NCBI GenBank assembly: GCA_030765065.1
Contig: CM060981.1
Location: 228,849,152 to 228,913,151 of the forward strand
DNA: 64,000 nt
Source of the DNA: Deroplatys truncata
Taxonomy: Eukaryota > Arthropoda > Insecta > Mantodea > Mantidae
Direction: 5' to 3'
Part shown: piece after piece, positions 23,395-34,440 of the stretch
Layout: every line of letters begins with the position of its first letter
Numbering within the stretch: position 1 is the stretch's first letter
Translations under genes and position numbers: made by a program
Notes under the pieces: generated by a model
What the model was told of the DNA's origin: nothing
The model's database searches: none
What the model saw: the letters and a program-made list of their open reading frames with translations, nothing else

Positions 23395-23680
23395 ATAGAT
23401 ACATACTCCACCTGTGAAGCCCAGTAGAATGCCGCCTGAACCTGCGGTGACGGCATAAGGAAGTGTACCCAACGGGTGTCCGTTACCCCCGATGGTAGGG
23501 TGTTAATGAGGATGTCGATGGTACAAGAGGACCTATAGCTTTTACCGTGGACTCCGAACCACTTTGGGCCTTGGAGATGCTTCACATGAACGCCACCCCA
23601 GAGCCAGAAATCGAACCACAGACTCTCAATACGACAGCTACAAACGAAATCGCTGAGGAAGGTACCTCGACCCAGCATAC
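23395..23680 (-). mobile_element. SINE-G, tRNA-derived, single copy
   Basis: On the minus strand a tRNA-like head (from about 23680) carries a B-box-like GGTTCGATTTC (near 23617-23607). A GC-richer body with TAACACCCTACCATCGGGGG follows. No second copy or target duplication was found here. Confidence 0.45.
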
Positions 23681-23944
23681 AATCTCTTAAATCATGGAAG
23701 CTTCTCCGATTGTATAACTATTTATTTCTTGTTTGTTTTCAACTTTAGATTTGTGTTTTAAGTCCTATATCGCCCTGTAGAACTAAAGTACTCCTAAAGA
23801 TATGCACGCCTGATTCATAGAACCCAGGAAGACATTCCTAAAGTAGGGAGGAGAAGGACTCCCGATAGCTATAATGAACATCAGTTTCTAGGGGAAGGAT
23901 ATCCCAACAGAAAACCCCGGTCCAAAAGGTTTGGTCTTTGTGTT

Positions 23945-24498
23945 TTAACTTTCCCTACCACGTACATAGTGAGTAAAGACGTAAAATTCCCATCCTCCAG
24001 CCAGGAATCGAAACCGGGACATCTGTATTTTTTAAATCTTTGGGAATAGTCTGTGAAGTCCTCTTTATTTGGAAGGAATTTTTTATAATGTTCTACACTA
24101 CACAAAAAGCATTAAAAAAGTAAAGCTCTAAAACCACACAATTTATTTCGAATAACCTTTTTGTGACGACAGCCATTTCCGGGATATCCGTTCTTAATGC
24201 CTTGATTCAATTCTTTGCTCTTCTTTTAAAGTCCTGTCGACATTCAATTGTTTCTCGCGGTTGCATGGAAATAGCATGGAATTTTAAGTCCAGTATACAT
24301 CTTCCAGTCCTTAACATTTTACTACTGCTATTCCCTTTGCATTTATAACGAAATATGCAATGTAACTACTTCTGCAAAGGTTTGTCTCGATTAGAATGCA
24401 GTGGATACAAAAACAAGCTTCCGTAAGAATAGTTTTTATACCCATTAATAAATGACATAAGGATAAAGAAGGTCACGTGAATGTAACACAGGATTTTT
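23945..24498 (+). mobile_element. TXb repeat with internal replacement
   Basis: The left terminus (TTTTAACTTTCCCTACCACG) lies at 23945-23975. A ~45-bp SINE-A-like fragment follows (antisense B-box GGTTTCGATTCCTGG, 23993-24010). TXb sequence then runs from about 24024 to GAAGGTCACGTGAATGTAACACAGGA plus T5 at 24498. The left-central third of TX is missing. Confidence 0.7.
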
Positions 24499-25891
24499 CA
24501 TGTAGTTCATAAGTTTTGGAATAGAAGGAACTCGCAACAGTTATATAAATGCGGGTATCCCAAATTTGTGGTCCAGTTTTTCAGTTTGTAGTGTTTCCAT
24601 TCATAATATTGTAAGAATTGTGTAGAGATTTAAACAGTGTTAACTCTTTTAGTGGGTAGCAAAAGTGCTAAAACTCTTTACTCATTACCAGGCATAGAAT
24701 TTTTAAGCATTAAAACCAGGAGGAAAGGAAATGAGTTTGAACAGTTCAGGCAGGGACATTGTAGGTAACAAACCATTCCCCATACCTCGTACAGTCTTTT
24801 GGCGTTGGTAGTAAGCACTCGCCAGACTCGTTTTACTTGCCTATTGGTGACCCTTGGCTGCTTTTGTTTACATTCCTTGTACTGATATATGGTTGGATGT
24901 AGATAACTTGAAGCACTGTTTAAGATGCCTGTAGATCACTTAAGTGTTTTTGGGCACCACTTAGGTCGGCACCTTACATATGTAACAGCTGTAATATATT
25001 CTTAAAGATAGTAGTCATAGCATATGATTATATTTATCACTCATATTCCAGCATAATTATGATGCGCTACGTTATCATACAAAAACGCGGGGCTCTTGGC
25101 TCGAATACAGGACAATGGCTGGCTTCCATCGACAAAACTTGCGGATTAATTAACGTTCGGCTGTTTTCGCCACCCTTATGTGATGTCATCAAAGCGCCCC
25201 TATCTCTGGAGACCAAGGATCAGGAGCCAAATCCTATTAGAGCTAGTTAACCTTATTTCAGATTCCTAACGTCTCCCTGTTTAATTTATCGATCTTTCTC
25301 ACTGAGAGAACAAAAGACCGCTATCCGCTTGTTATCTATGTTGACGTCATTTCCTCCGCGGCCTTTGTGTGAATCTGCGTGTCCCTGAGAGAAGCCAACG
25401 GTGCAAAAGAAATTGTTTTGCATACGCTTCGCTAGAGCTTTGGGGGTTTCTTCGATCTTAGAGAGTCTTGCACAGTTTGCCTGCCCGTTTCCGACTGATA
25501 TGCTGGGTAGAAGATGCATGCGTATATGTTTACATGGAAAACGTAAAGTATCCTGTGCATACTCGTACAAGAAAATGGATATTCCACGTCCGCTATCTGC
25601 TTCAGTACAGTTCCTTAGGCATTTTCAGACTCCCGTTCTTCGAACATGAAATGAAGCTAAAAACAAATGCCTCGAGCTTAGTGTTCTTCACCATCAAGCT
25701 TTATAAGCAACATTTGTCTGAAACTATCAGCGAAAGCTTATTAGGATCTTATCGGGGTTTCTACTACTTTCATATGAGATGTTGTACTGAGTTTCCGAAA
25801 CTTTACAGCTTTAAAATAGTTAATTATGATACAAGTGTTAAAATTGGAGAGAAAAATAAAATTGCTTTTAACATATATTGTCATATCTACT
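24499..25891. other. No recognised feature
   Basis: Unassigned. A 190-codon open frame starts at 25468, but its last ~45 codons run into the antisense SINE-B, and the rest has the Phe/Tyr/Leu/Ser bias of random AT-rich sequence. I do not call it a gene. Confidence 0.45.
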
Positions 25892-26205
25892 ATTCTTTAG
25901 ATAGAAAAATTGAGTTTTATTTATGGACGCTCTTTGAACTGCTGTGCTCCTTAACATCCCATTCTATATGGTCGCGAAAGACCGATGATTTTGTACACAG
26001 GTTTCTTTTATCAGGCTTGATGTTCTTTTACGTGCTGTAAACCTACGACACTTGACCACCGGCTTTACTTCCCTTCCGAAGTAAGTCATGCTAAGGATTT
26101 TTATGTCCGAAAAACTCATCCTAGCCGGGTTTGAACCTACGACCTCGGGAACTAGAGGCTAGTATAATAACCACTACACCACGGAGGACGACATTCTTTA
26201 GATAG
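25892..26205 (-). mobile_element. SINE-B, full length with 13-bp target duplication
   Basis: Antisense SINE (25905-26192) flanked by a perfect ATTCTTTAGATAG duplication (25892-25904 and 26193-26205). The head is at the right: CCGTGGTGTAGTGGTTA A-box region (about 26183-26167) and a B-box GGTTCAAACCC (26118-26108). The 3' end reads AATAAAACTCAAT on the minus strand. It is the best-preserved copy of six SINE-B pieces in the window. Confidence 0.92.
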
Positions 26206-26339
26206 TCCTGAATATTGCATTATAAAGCATCTATCTGAAATTTGTGTGGAAATAGCAGTGTACATTCCGACATGTACATTGGTGAGCTCTAACCTATTGT
26301 TATTTGGCCTTCGTTCATAGCACTAGTGCTGATTGAGCC

Positions 26340-26690
26340 ATATTGGGCTCCCCTCCTATGGTCTATAGTCATCTTGCCAGCAGGAGGCGATGAAGTTTTA
26401 TTTCGCCTTCATGTTCTGCTTTACGGCATGATCGCCTACAAGTTGGAGTAGGCGATCCGCAGTGACTATTGACTGAGCCCTGTAACTGCTTCCAACAGCC
26501 ACACCAGATGGCAACCAGATAGCTCACCAGAATGTGCTTCGGAGGATGACGAAGCTGGGCACGCGGTGTCCTCCGCAGGCTTACGGCTTGATACCGGCAG
26601 ACGAAAAGGAGACAGTTGGTTGAGACTCACGGCACTGGAGAAGCCCACATAGCGCGATGCTTCGAGAAGTAGCACGTCCACATGCGTTTT
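26340..26690. other. GC-rich island with a perfect hairpin, unassigned
   Basis: Unlike its AT-rich surroundings. It contains GATCGCCTAC - 8 nt - GTAGGCGATC (26430-26457), a 10-bp perfect stem. It is open on the minus strand for about 70 codons, but no family is recognised. It may be a retroelement 3' part or an unknown SINE. Confidence 0.35.
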
Positions 26691-27718
26691 CAGCTTAATT
26701 CAAAATTTATCTCCTTCACCGTTAGTAAGTAATCTTCTAAAGTTATTTCGCAAGTCGTGTGCGTGTTTTTAATAAGCGAGCGGTTATTGAAATACTTTAT
26801 GTATACTCTATGTAAAATCGAGTTGTGCAAGAAAGACCAAGACACAAGGGCAGATTTGATTCACGTATTTATTAGCAGCTATTGGCATTTAATTGTTGTT
26901 CAGCTGCAAATGAATTTAGCTTTTTTATTTTGCATAAGTGTTGATCCTTTCCCTCCTTGGAGTTGTAAATGCCACTTTGACACTTTGTTGCTAGTGTGTG
27001 TAACTACTCAGAATAATATAAAGGGCCCAGCACGAAAGATGTTTCTGGAAACTCACAAGTATTTTTTATACTCTGGCTACGATTCACAGCACGCCAAAAC
27101 CAGTGCATGACAACATGTTCACTTACACAGTCAACATTTGATTTAATACTGCGATTTTCCTTCACACTGTGGCCACCGCACTAACCGTACTAACCAATTA
27201 AAATATTAGATACAAAGTATTAGTTTGCAATTCAAAAGAAACAATTAAAATATACTGTGAATTTATAAATTAAAAAGAAAAGATTACCTAATACATATGA
27301 AGATAGAAACAGCAACTACATAGAGTATTTAACTAGTAATAAAGTTGTGAAACAATAGTGCTTTAAAACAAAAATAAATAAAAATTTCAGGCGTCTCAAC
27401 TGAGATTTTTAAGATTACTACTTCCAAAATTAAGTTCCGTCAGTTATATATGCGGAAAAGAAGAGAAAATAGAAGAATAAACAAAACGGAAAAAATTCTA
27501 AAGCATTATGAAAACCATGTCTTAAAAAAGCCTTCTCAAAGCATGTTTAAAATCGACTGGAAGAGAAATGTTGGAGAACATAATATACGGTATGAATTTT
27601 TTAATTCGCTTATAAATAACTTAAAAGTCCTAATGGGTAGAAGAAAATGAACAAGAAACTCCATTAATTTAAGAGAATGCTGATGAGTGATGTACCGGAA
27701 TAGGAAAGAGGGCCTGTA
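26691..27718. other. No recognised feature
   Basis: AT-rich DNA up to the T5 run where TXa starts. No gene supported. Confidence 0.4.
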
Positions 27719-28325
27719 TTTTTACTTTCTCTACTACGTATAGTAAGTAGGGGAAGTATTGTATTCCACCCAAAAATTCGATACCGATATTTCACAGGAA
27801 ATACATATTTTGAAACCCTCCAAAAAAAGCATTCTTGGAAACATGTCCGTGTGTGTGTGTGTGTCTGTGTACAGCATAACACAGAAACGAACAGTCGGAT
27901 AAACACCAAACTTGATATATAGGTTCAGTATCTTCCAGAGATGCGACACTAAGGTTTTCAAGAAAATTCCCCCACCCCAGACTACCCTTTACATGGAACA
28001 TTTTTCGAAAATTTTAATTTTCTCAAAAATGGCTTTAACGATTTTGATTAAAATATCATATGTTTAAGATATTTTTATGAAAAATGAAATGTATCTCTCG
28101 AATTTTCTGGGAATGTCTCCAAAAGTATTCTTCATTGTGAACGAGTTTTGAATAACTGGTAAACCATAAGAGATAGACAAAATTTTACTATACAAAAAAT
28201 GTAGATTGCGTTAAAATACACAATTTATGTCTTATACATTTTTGTTGTTGAGTGAATCATTTTCAAGATATTGCTTGTTATTGCCTTAAATTTTCCAATA
28301 GTTATACCTTTTCTCAAATTCGTTA
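27719..28325 (+). mobile_element. TXa repeat, right-truncated
   Basis: Starts with T5 then ACTTTCTCTACTACG and follows the TXa sequence to CTCAAATTCGTTATTTATTTTT. There the next TXa begins inside a T run that in other copies continues into TX sequence (GTCCTGG...). The remaining ~250 bp are missing. Confidence 0.85.
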
Positions 28326-28328
28326 TTT

Positions 28329-29162
28329 ATTTTTACTTTCTCTACTACGTATAGTAAGTAGGGAAAGTATTCCATTCCACACAAAAATTTTATACCGAGA
28401 TTTCACCGGAAATACATGTTTTGAGACCCCCTGAATCCAAAAAAGCATTTTAGGAAACATGTCAGTGTGTGTCTGTGTGTGTCTGTGAACAGCATAACTC
28501 AGAAACAAACAGTCGGATAAACACCAAACTTGGTATTTAGGTTCAGTATCTTGCATAGATGCGACACTAAGATTTTTAAGAAAATCCTCCTACCCTAGAT
28601 TACCCTTTACATTGAAAATGTTTCGAAAATGTTACTTTTCTCAAAAATGGCTCTAACGATTTTGATTAAAATACCATATGTTTAAGATATTTTCATGACA
28701 AATGAAATGTATATCTCGAATTTTCTGGGAATGTCTTCAAAAGTATTGTTCATTGTGAACGACTTTTGCATAACTGGTAAACCATAAGAGATAGACAAAA
28801 TTTTACTACACAAAAATGTAGATCGCGTTAAAATACACAATTTATGTCATATACATTTTTTTTGTTGAGTGAACCAATTTCGAGATATTGCTTGTTATTC
28901 CCTTAAATTTTCCAATACTTATACTTTTTCTCAAATTTGTCATTCAATTTTTTTGTCCTGGTAATGCAAAGAGAATGGAATACTCCACATAGCAACCAGC
29001 TCTTAAAATATTTGACTATCGCTTAAAGCCTACCAATTCCCCTTGCATCTACAAGAAAATTAGCAATAAGATTAACATGAAGCATATGGAGAATAAGTGT
29101 TTGTAAAAATAGTTGGTACAAGAGTAGAGAAAGTCATGTGAGTGTAACCCATCAAATTTTTT
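28329..29162 (+). mobile_element. TXa repeat, full length
   Basis: T5-ACTTTCTCTACTACG at the left. The right end is GAGTAGAGAAAGTCATGTGAG...CATCAAA followed by T6. It lies head-to-tail behind a truncated copy in the same orientation. The GT microsatellite is short and imperfect. Confidence 0.9.
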
Positions 29163-29616
29163 CATAATGCGCTAAATTCACGGAAGTACTGCAGAAATAG
29201 CGCACGTCATGTGGACATTTCCAAACAAAAATTCGACTTAAGATCACAATGTTCGATACTCCTTGGAAGTAGTAGGCAAACTGTTTCATGACAAGCTAAT
29301 TTCTCATTAGCTGTGGTTAACCTGTGCTCTGGATCTTAGCACTATGTGATTATAATTAATAGGGAACATGAGAAATATTTACTAACAAATATTTACTAGC
29401 ATACATTTATGACAACATAATAGCAGCAATTAGGAAAATTGATATTTCAGAATCCCTCTGTTAGAATGAAAGTTATACAAAATGGACATTGCGGCTTGCA
29501 TGTGAACATCACTGTAAAGTTTCCATTTTGTTTTCTTTTATTGCAGTTTAACGTACTTTAACCTGCTAGACATTTTAAGGGTACTGCTAACCTTAGATGC
29601 TTAGCGCCCGTAAACC
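29163..29616. other. No recognised feature
   Basis: Unassigned AT-rich spacer. Confidence 0.4.
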
Positions 29617-29862
29617 CCATCTCATCATCATCATCATCATCATCATCACAACCTGGTAGGTCGTATCGGATGATGGATGAATGAAATAGGTGGAAGTATA
29701 CTCGAACGAGCCAGGGTCCTTAGAGTATAGAGTTACCCAAAATTCGTCTTCTCAGGATAAGCGAAAACTACAGTAACTCGCCCTAACCGAGATTAGAACT
29801 CGAGACCTTTTGAATGTAAGACAACCGCGCTACCTCCATACCACGGAGCAGCTGTAATCGAG
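29617..29862 (-). mobile_element. SINE-F, tRNA-derived with (TGA)n tail
   Basis: The head at about 29862 reads CTCCGTGGTATGGAGGTAGC on the minus strand (A-box region). A B-box-like GAGTTCTAATCTC lies near 29803-29791. The 3' end is a trinucleotide tract, (ATC)8 on the + strand at 29623-29648, the usual low-complexity SINE tail. Confidence 0.65.
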
Positions 29863-29944
29863 TTGGTCCTTAAGTGGACTGTACAATAAGATAGGATTAG
29901 GAGCGTGGGGACTTAGCACCTCGACCTAAGCAGATTTTATGTAC

Positions 29945-30380
29945 CTAGACCCCTGACGGGGCGCTCCCGGGAGGGAGGTGCGAGGTGAGAGGAGACAGAG
30001 GGCGGTCGGACCAGTAGGCACAACAGGCAGAGTCAGGGTCCTTACCATTTACAGCTGGTGCAGCCAGCTCCCCGTTCTTGTGGACTTACACATCCCCTGG
30101 AAACCCCCAGAGATCGCTCGCAGTTCGGGGACGAAGGTTTTACTCAGAACACCATTTTCTCCTGCCATGCAACGCGGAGCCCTCCCGCCGACACCTGCAC
30201 CATGAAAGAAACCAGACCGTGGTGAAATGGAGGGACAGGAAATTCGGAATATATGTAATTATTGTACCCGGGTAAACCCCGAAAAAGCGTATGGTTCAGG
30301 AAGATCAGTCACAGGAAACGAATCCACGACCTCTCGAATTCGGACCACAGATGTTACCGCCTGTGCCATTACGCTCGGTA
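29945..30380 (-). mobile_element. SINE-D copy, diverged, with head
   Basis: The minus strand starts ACCGAGCGTAATGGCACAGG near 30378 (compare ACCGAGCGGCATGGCTCAGC at 10920), followed by ATTCGAGAGGTCGTGGATTCG. The body drifts away from the other two copies but keeps the overall length and GC-richness. Chance ORFs occur in it. Confidence 0.6.
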
Positions 30381-31660
30381 AGTAGACTTATAACTCAGTG
30401 TACACCATTTTGATGATGGTCATAATCACCATTTTACGAGTTCATCTCTAGGCTTGGGGTTGACTGTTTACTGGTGTTCACTATTATTGTAAAAATACTA
30501 CCTTAAACCACAACGTGATTTGGCAGGAACATTGTAAAACATAGGAGTTTTGCGTCAGACATTGCAGAAGAGCAGAGCCTGACATAGGTTTGAGAACTAA
30601 AGGAAGATCTGGTATGCTGATCACGTGGTATTAGAGGTGTAATCTAGGTAGCAAATTCCTGTCCCAGGGGAAACGTGTTCGGGAGATTATTACGCGTTCC
30701 TTCTTCCCGTGTTTATCATCATTCTTAGTGCATGCTGTCAAGGAGAGCTTCTGGTCCTGTGGAATTTATCCTCCCATTATCCAACGTAGAGTAGACAAAT
30801 AACAGCGATAAATCGCAAGGTGAAAGCTCTATCACCCAAAGGTAACCAAGTAACTAACTGCAGCTAGCGTTTAAGAGCATTATGGGTAATTCTGGGAACT
30901 CGGTGAGGTGCTGCTGGTTAGTCTATTGTTATCTATGATTACAGGAGTTCCCTCTCCCAGAACGTAGTGATTTATCATTGACTCACGCCGTATTACAACA
31001 AAGAAAATGCAATTAGTCGGAAGCAACTACTCGTCAGAGATTATTTCTACCACCAGCATCGGATCTTGAAGAGCATAAAAAGAGGTCTCCAAGGTTTGAT
31101 TTCTACTATTTCCACCTCTTTTTAATCATATTCTATTTTCAGAGCCATACAGTAAGTTTGGGACACAATAGTTTTCAAGAATTTCATTTCTTTTCTACAG
31201 AAATGCTTACAAAGTGAGAAGGTAAACATTTTATACGGTGTAGACACAGTGCGTTTGGAAAAGCTAAGCTGGCCACATTTTTTTCTCCAGAAACTCGCCT
31301 CTGTAAATTCAGATTAGAACTTTGGAATATTACTGCACATCCAAATGGAGAAATGTGTATGGTATAGATAATCAAATATCCTATTCTGACCTTGTTAGAT
31401 CATCCCTTAACACACAGTTAGAATACAAAGCCCACAAAGGTTAAGTAGGTTACATCGCCTAGTATAGTTAACCACACTTAAGTATTTATGACTGAATTTC
31501 CAAAACACAGAAAAGAAACCATATTGTGCAGAGCACATTAGGGTTGTAGTTGGACAATTACATAGCATTAACAAACAGCTTGAGCATTATGATTAAAGCT
31601 TATTAAAGATGCCATCAATGAATGTTATAAATTTTTTGAAATGGTAATAAAATTTTATTT
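30381..31660. other. No recognised feature
   Basis: About 1.3 kb without a supported gene or repeat. Confidence 0.4.
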
Positions 31661-31665
31661 CACAT

Positions 31666-31860
31666 AGCCGTGTGTAGGACAAGGTAGGAAAGTTATAATC
31701 AGGCTGAAAAATTCAATGCTATAGCAGGGATTTGAACCACGGATCTTCCGGGTTCGGTCCGATTGCTCCAACCAACTGAATTACCATGGCAACACACCGG
31801 TACGACATTAAATTCCCCAACCGACTCATTTCTTTTCCGGTAAACCACAAGGAGATCTCA
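31666..31860 (-). mobile_element. SINE-C copy 1
   Basis: Contains a 73-nt tRNA-like segment (31718-31790 on the minus strand, acceptor-like ends GCCATGG / CTATAGC, B-box GGTTCAAATCCC). About 70 bp of shared sequence lies 5' of it and about 50 bp 3', ending at AGCCGTGTGT. Confidence 0.7.
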
Positions 31861-31904
31861 AAATCAGTTTGAGAATGACACACCCCAATGGTAACTTACA
31901 ATAT

Positions 31905-32160
31905 CGTAAGCAATTTATGTACCTGATAGACCAGTTTAGGGTGGAGGATTTTCTTGAAAATCTTCCTGTGGAATCTTTGGAAGATACTGAACCTGATCAC
32001 CAAGTTTGGTGTTTATCGGACATTTTGTTTTTGGATTATACTGTTCAACTCACACGCCACCTTTTTGTAAAAGAGCTTTCTGGGTTAGAGGGCCTCAAAA
32101 CATGTATTCCCGGTGAAATCTGGACACTGAATGTTTTGATGAATTCAATGCTTTCTTGGT
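31905..32160 (-). mobile_element. TXc segment (diverged TX), unit 1
   Basis: Partial antisense TX: GGATTTTCTTGAAAATCTTCC, ACCAAGTTTGGTGTTTATCGG and CTCAAAACATGTATTCCCGG in TX order, without the CA tract. A separate old subfamily or heavy decay. Confidence 0.7.
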
Positions 32161-32337
32161 GTGCCTCTGCGCTCGACTTCTCGACCCAGAGGTCGTGGGT
32201 TCGTTTTCCGACTGGAGTGGGGAATTTTTCTTTAATCAAAATCATTCCTTATCCCCTACAGTGTTTGGAAGTGTAAATGTGGGAGTAAATGTGAGCGTAT
32301 TGAAATTCAAAGAAATAATAAAAACCAGCGTTAAAAA
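32160..32337 (+). mobile_element. SINE-A, 3'-truncated, unit 1
   Basis: GAGGTCGTGGGTTCG B-box region, then the SINE-A body (GGGAATTTTTCTTTAATCAAAA, TTTGGAAGTGTAAATGTGGG). It ends at the unit boundary. Confidence 0.7.
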
Positions 32338-32349
32338 GACCTATAGCTC

Positions 32350-32520
32350 AGCCGTGTGTAGGAAAAGTTTGGAAGACTGAAATATTCAATGCCATAGCCG
32401 GGATTTGAACCACGGACCTTCCGGTTTCCGCCAGTTGCTCTAACCAACTGAGCTACTATGGCAACATACCGACACATCATTACATTCTGAGTTGCATTTT
32501 TTCGGGTAAACCACAAGGAG
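32350..32520 (-). mobile_element. SINE-C copy 2 with intact acceptor-stem pairing
   Basis: A 72-nt tRNA-like segment (32391-32462) has perfectly complementary 7-nt ends (GCCATAG / CTATGGC), a D-arm GCTC...GAGC and a B-box GGTTCAAATCC. The anticodon and T arms are imperfect, so I treat it as a SINE head or tRNA pseudogene and not a functional tRNA. Confidence 0.7.
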
Positions 32521-32570
32521 ATATCAAAGTCAGTTTGAAAATGACATCCCCTAATGGCAACTTACAATGT

Positions 32571-32835
32571 CGTAAGCAATTTATGTAACTGGTAAACCGG
32601 TTTGGGGTGAGGGATTTTCTTGAAAATCTTCCTTTGGAATCTTTGGAAGATACTGTACCTGATCACCAAGCTTGGTGTTTATCGAACATTTTGTTTTTAG
32701 ATTATACTGTTCACACTCACACGCCACCTTTTTGTAAAAGAGCCTCTTAGGGTTAGAGGGTCTCAAAACATGTATTTCCAGTGAAATCTCGACACCGAAT
32801 ATTTTGATGAATTCAATGCTTTCTTAGTGTGCCTC
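32571..32835 (-). mobile_element. TXc segment, unit 2
   Basis: Duplicate of 31905-32160. It starts CGTAAGCAATTTATGTAACTG and keeps the GGGTGAGGGATTTTCTTGAA and CTCAAAACATGTATTTCCAG blocks. Confidence 0.7.
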
Positions 32836-33105
32836 TGTCCTCGAGTAGTCAGCATTGTGGCTTAACGACCCAGAGGTCCTGCGTTCGATTTCCGGCTGGA
32901 GTACAGAATTTATCTTTAATCAAAATCACTCATCCTTCACAGAGTTTGGAAGTGTAAATATGGGAGTAAATGTGAGCATGTTGAAAGTTAAAGAAATAAT
33001 AAAAACCAACGTTAAATAGACCTATAGCTCAGTGGCCACTAACACCATTAGTATTTCTTGTGTCAAGCCCCCGATAAGACCAAATAAGTTAAATGGGGCA
33101 ATACA
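32836..33105 (+). mobile_element. SINE-A copy, unit 2
   Basis: Head region with B-box GCGTTCGATTTCC (32881-32893), the TTTAATCAAAATCACT and TTTGGAAGTGTAAATATGGG body blocks, and the 3' end CCGATAAGACC...GGGGCAATACAAATGAAAC. Confidence 0.7.
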
Positions 33106-33236
33106 AATGAAACAAACCAACAAAAGAATACTTTCTCTACATACTGTGAGTACGTACTAGAGAAAGTAAAAACCACCAAAGTAAAAATTCTCAAGCTGAA
33201 CTACGTATTCATGTTAGTTATAATGGCAGCAAAATA

Positions 33237-34440
33237 CAGTGCGTCCGAAATGAAAGCTACCAATCAAGAAATAGAGTAGTAGCTAAACATCCATAAAAGT
33301 TACATGCGCCCAGTTTGCACTAAAATGTATACAAACTCTTCAAGTTTTATGTCTACAAATTGTCAAACCGGTTATTTCTATAGTTGCGTATACACAGATT
33401 GTTTCCCAAAATGGCTCCATTCATGTCACAAGAAACATTTCAGTGCTGTTATTGGTTAGCAGGGTTTAAGATTCCGATTACAGTTCAGCGAATATTTCGT
33501 GAAAAATACGATCGTGTAGCTCCGGACAGGCACACTATTGTTCAGTAATACAAACATTTGCTTGAAAATGGGAACTTTCTGCGACGGTAGGAAGCGCACG
33601 TCGGATGAACAAGTGGGCATTCATGAAGCATTTACACGGAATCCGAGGAAATTTATCAGGTGAGCAAGTCGTAACTTAATTTACCTTGTTCTTCCGTCCA
33701 CGATGTTGTTCATAAGAGACTGAAATTAACAGCTTTCAAGCTTCAATTGGTCCAGAAATTGTAGCGCAACAATCGACCAATACGCTATTACTTGCATTTG
33801 CCACAATTGTAGGATCTGGAATTCTGAGAATCCTCGTGTTAGTTTTGAACATGAACGCAACACTCAAAAGATAAATGTTCGGTGTGATTAACCAGGTCAG
33901 AAGTTACTGGACTTTTTATGGAAAACACAGTGAATGCTGTCGTATATCTAGATATGCCTCAAAATTTCACTCTACTCCAGATTCGCAGAGGGATAAATGT
34001 TCCAGCAAGACGGTGCTCTACCTCATTGACCAGTCGTTCAAGCTTTAAACCATCATTTTCCTAGAGGGTGGATTGGTTGTGGTGGTCCTATTGCATTACT
34101 CCCATGATCTCATGGTCTAGCACCATTAGACTTTTTTCTTTGGGGATTCGTGAAACACCCTTGTCTAAGTACCAGAGTGGATAATCTTCACGTTTTACGC
34201 CATAGAATTACAGAGGCAGTATGATCTGTAACTATACAGATGTTACACAACACCTGAGAGAGACTGAATACAGATTGGATGTATGTTGTGTCACTGGAGG
34301 GGGGACATGCTGAGGTTTTACTGATGGTGCCTTAAACTTCTTGAGTTGCTTTATATTTCCCTTAATTTTCTTTTTTGTGTCCTAAAGAAGGACTACGTTA
34401 TTTCATTTCTTTATTGGCAGTGTTCATTTCGGACACCCTG
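33237..34440 (+). mobile_element. Tc1/mariner-like transposon, 1204 bp, with TIRs and TA target
   Basis: The outer 18-20 bp are inverted repeats: CAGTGCGTCCGAAATGAAAG at 33237 against CAGGGTGTCCGAAATGAACA reading inward from 34440. TA flanks both ends (33235-33236 and 34441-34442), as expected for this superfamily. The interior is a decayed transposase. Both ends are intact enough to date it relative to other copies. Confidence 0.9.
33411..34330 (+). pseudogene. Mariner-like transposase, heavily degraded
   Basis: Starts at 33411 (MAPFMSQETFQCCYWLAGFK) with an HTH-like N-terminus continuing to RHTIVQ before a TAA at about 33546. Many stops and shifts follow. The catalytic region is still visible: MFQQDGALPH near 33995-34025 holds the second Asp. 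Then come WIGCGGPI and LAPLDFFLWGFVKHP near 34115-34165, the expected sequence leading to and past the third Asp. The usual product is about 340 residues. It is enclosed by the TIRs at 33237 and 34440. Confidence 0.8.

Larger units (their letters stand above)
31661..32337. repeat. Composite tandem duplication, unit 1
   Basis: Order: SINE-C (31666-31860, antisense), TXc segment (31905-32160) and SINE-A (32160-32337, truncated). The same order and junctions recur in unit 2 about 670-685 bp to the right. The SINE-A here ends at GACCTATAGCTCA exactly where unit 2 begins. Confidence 0.8.
32338..33105. repeat. Composite tandem duplication, unit 2
   Basis: Second copy of the SINE-C / TXc / SINE-A block. 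Its SINE-A runs past GACCTATAGCTCA into GTGGCCACTAAC and the normal SINE-A 3' end (ATACAAATGAAAC, about 33105). Unit 2 therefore preserves the original right border. Confidence 0.8.

Noticed and set aside
25468-26040. Longest + strand ORF outside the transposases (190 codons)
   Set aside because: Its end is antisense SINE-B sequence, its composition is that of random AT-rich DNA, and no domain is recognisable.
32391-32462. Functional tRNA gene
   Set aside because: The acceptor stem is perfect but the T and anticodon stems are mismatched, and the flanks are repeated at 31.7 and 45.8 kb.
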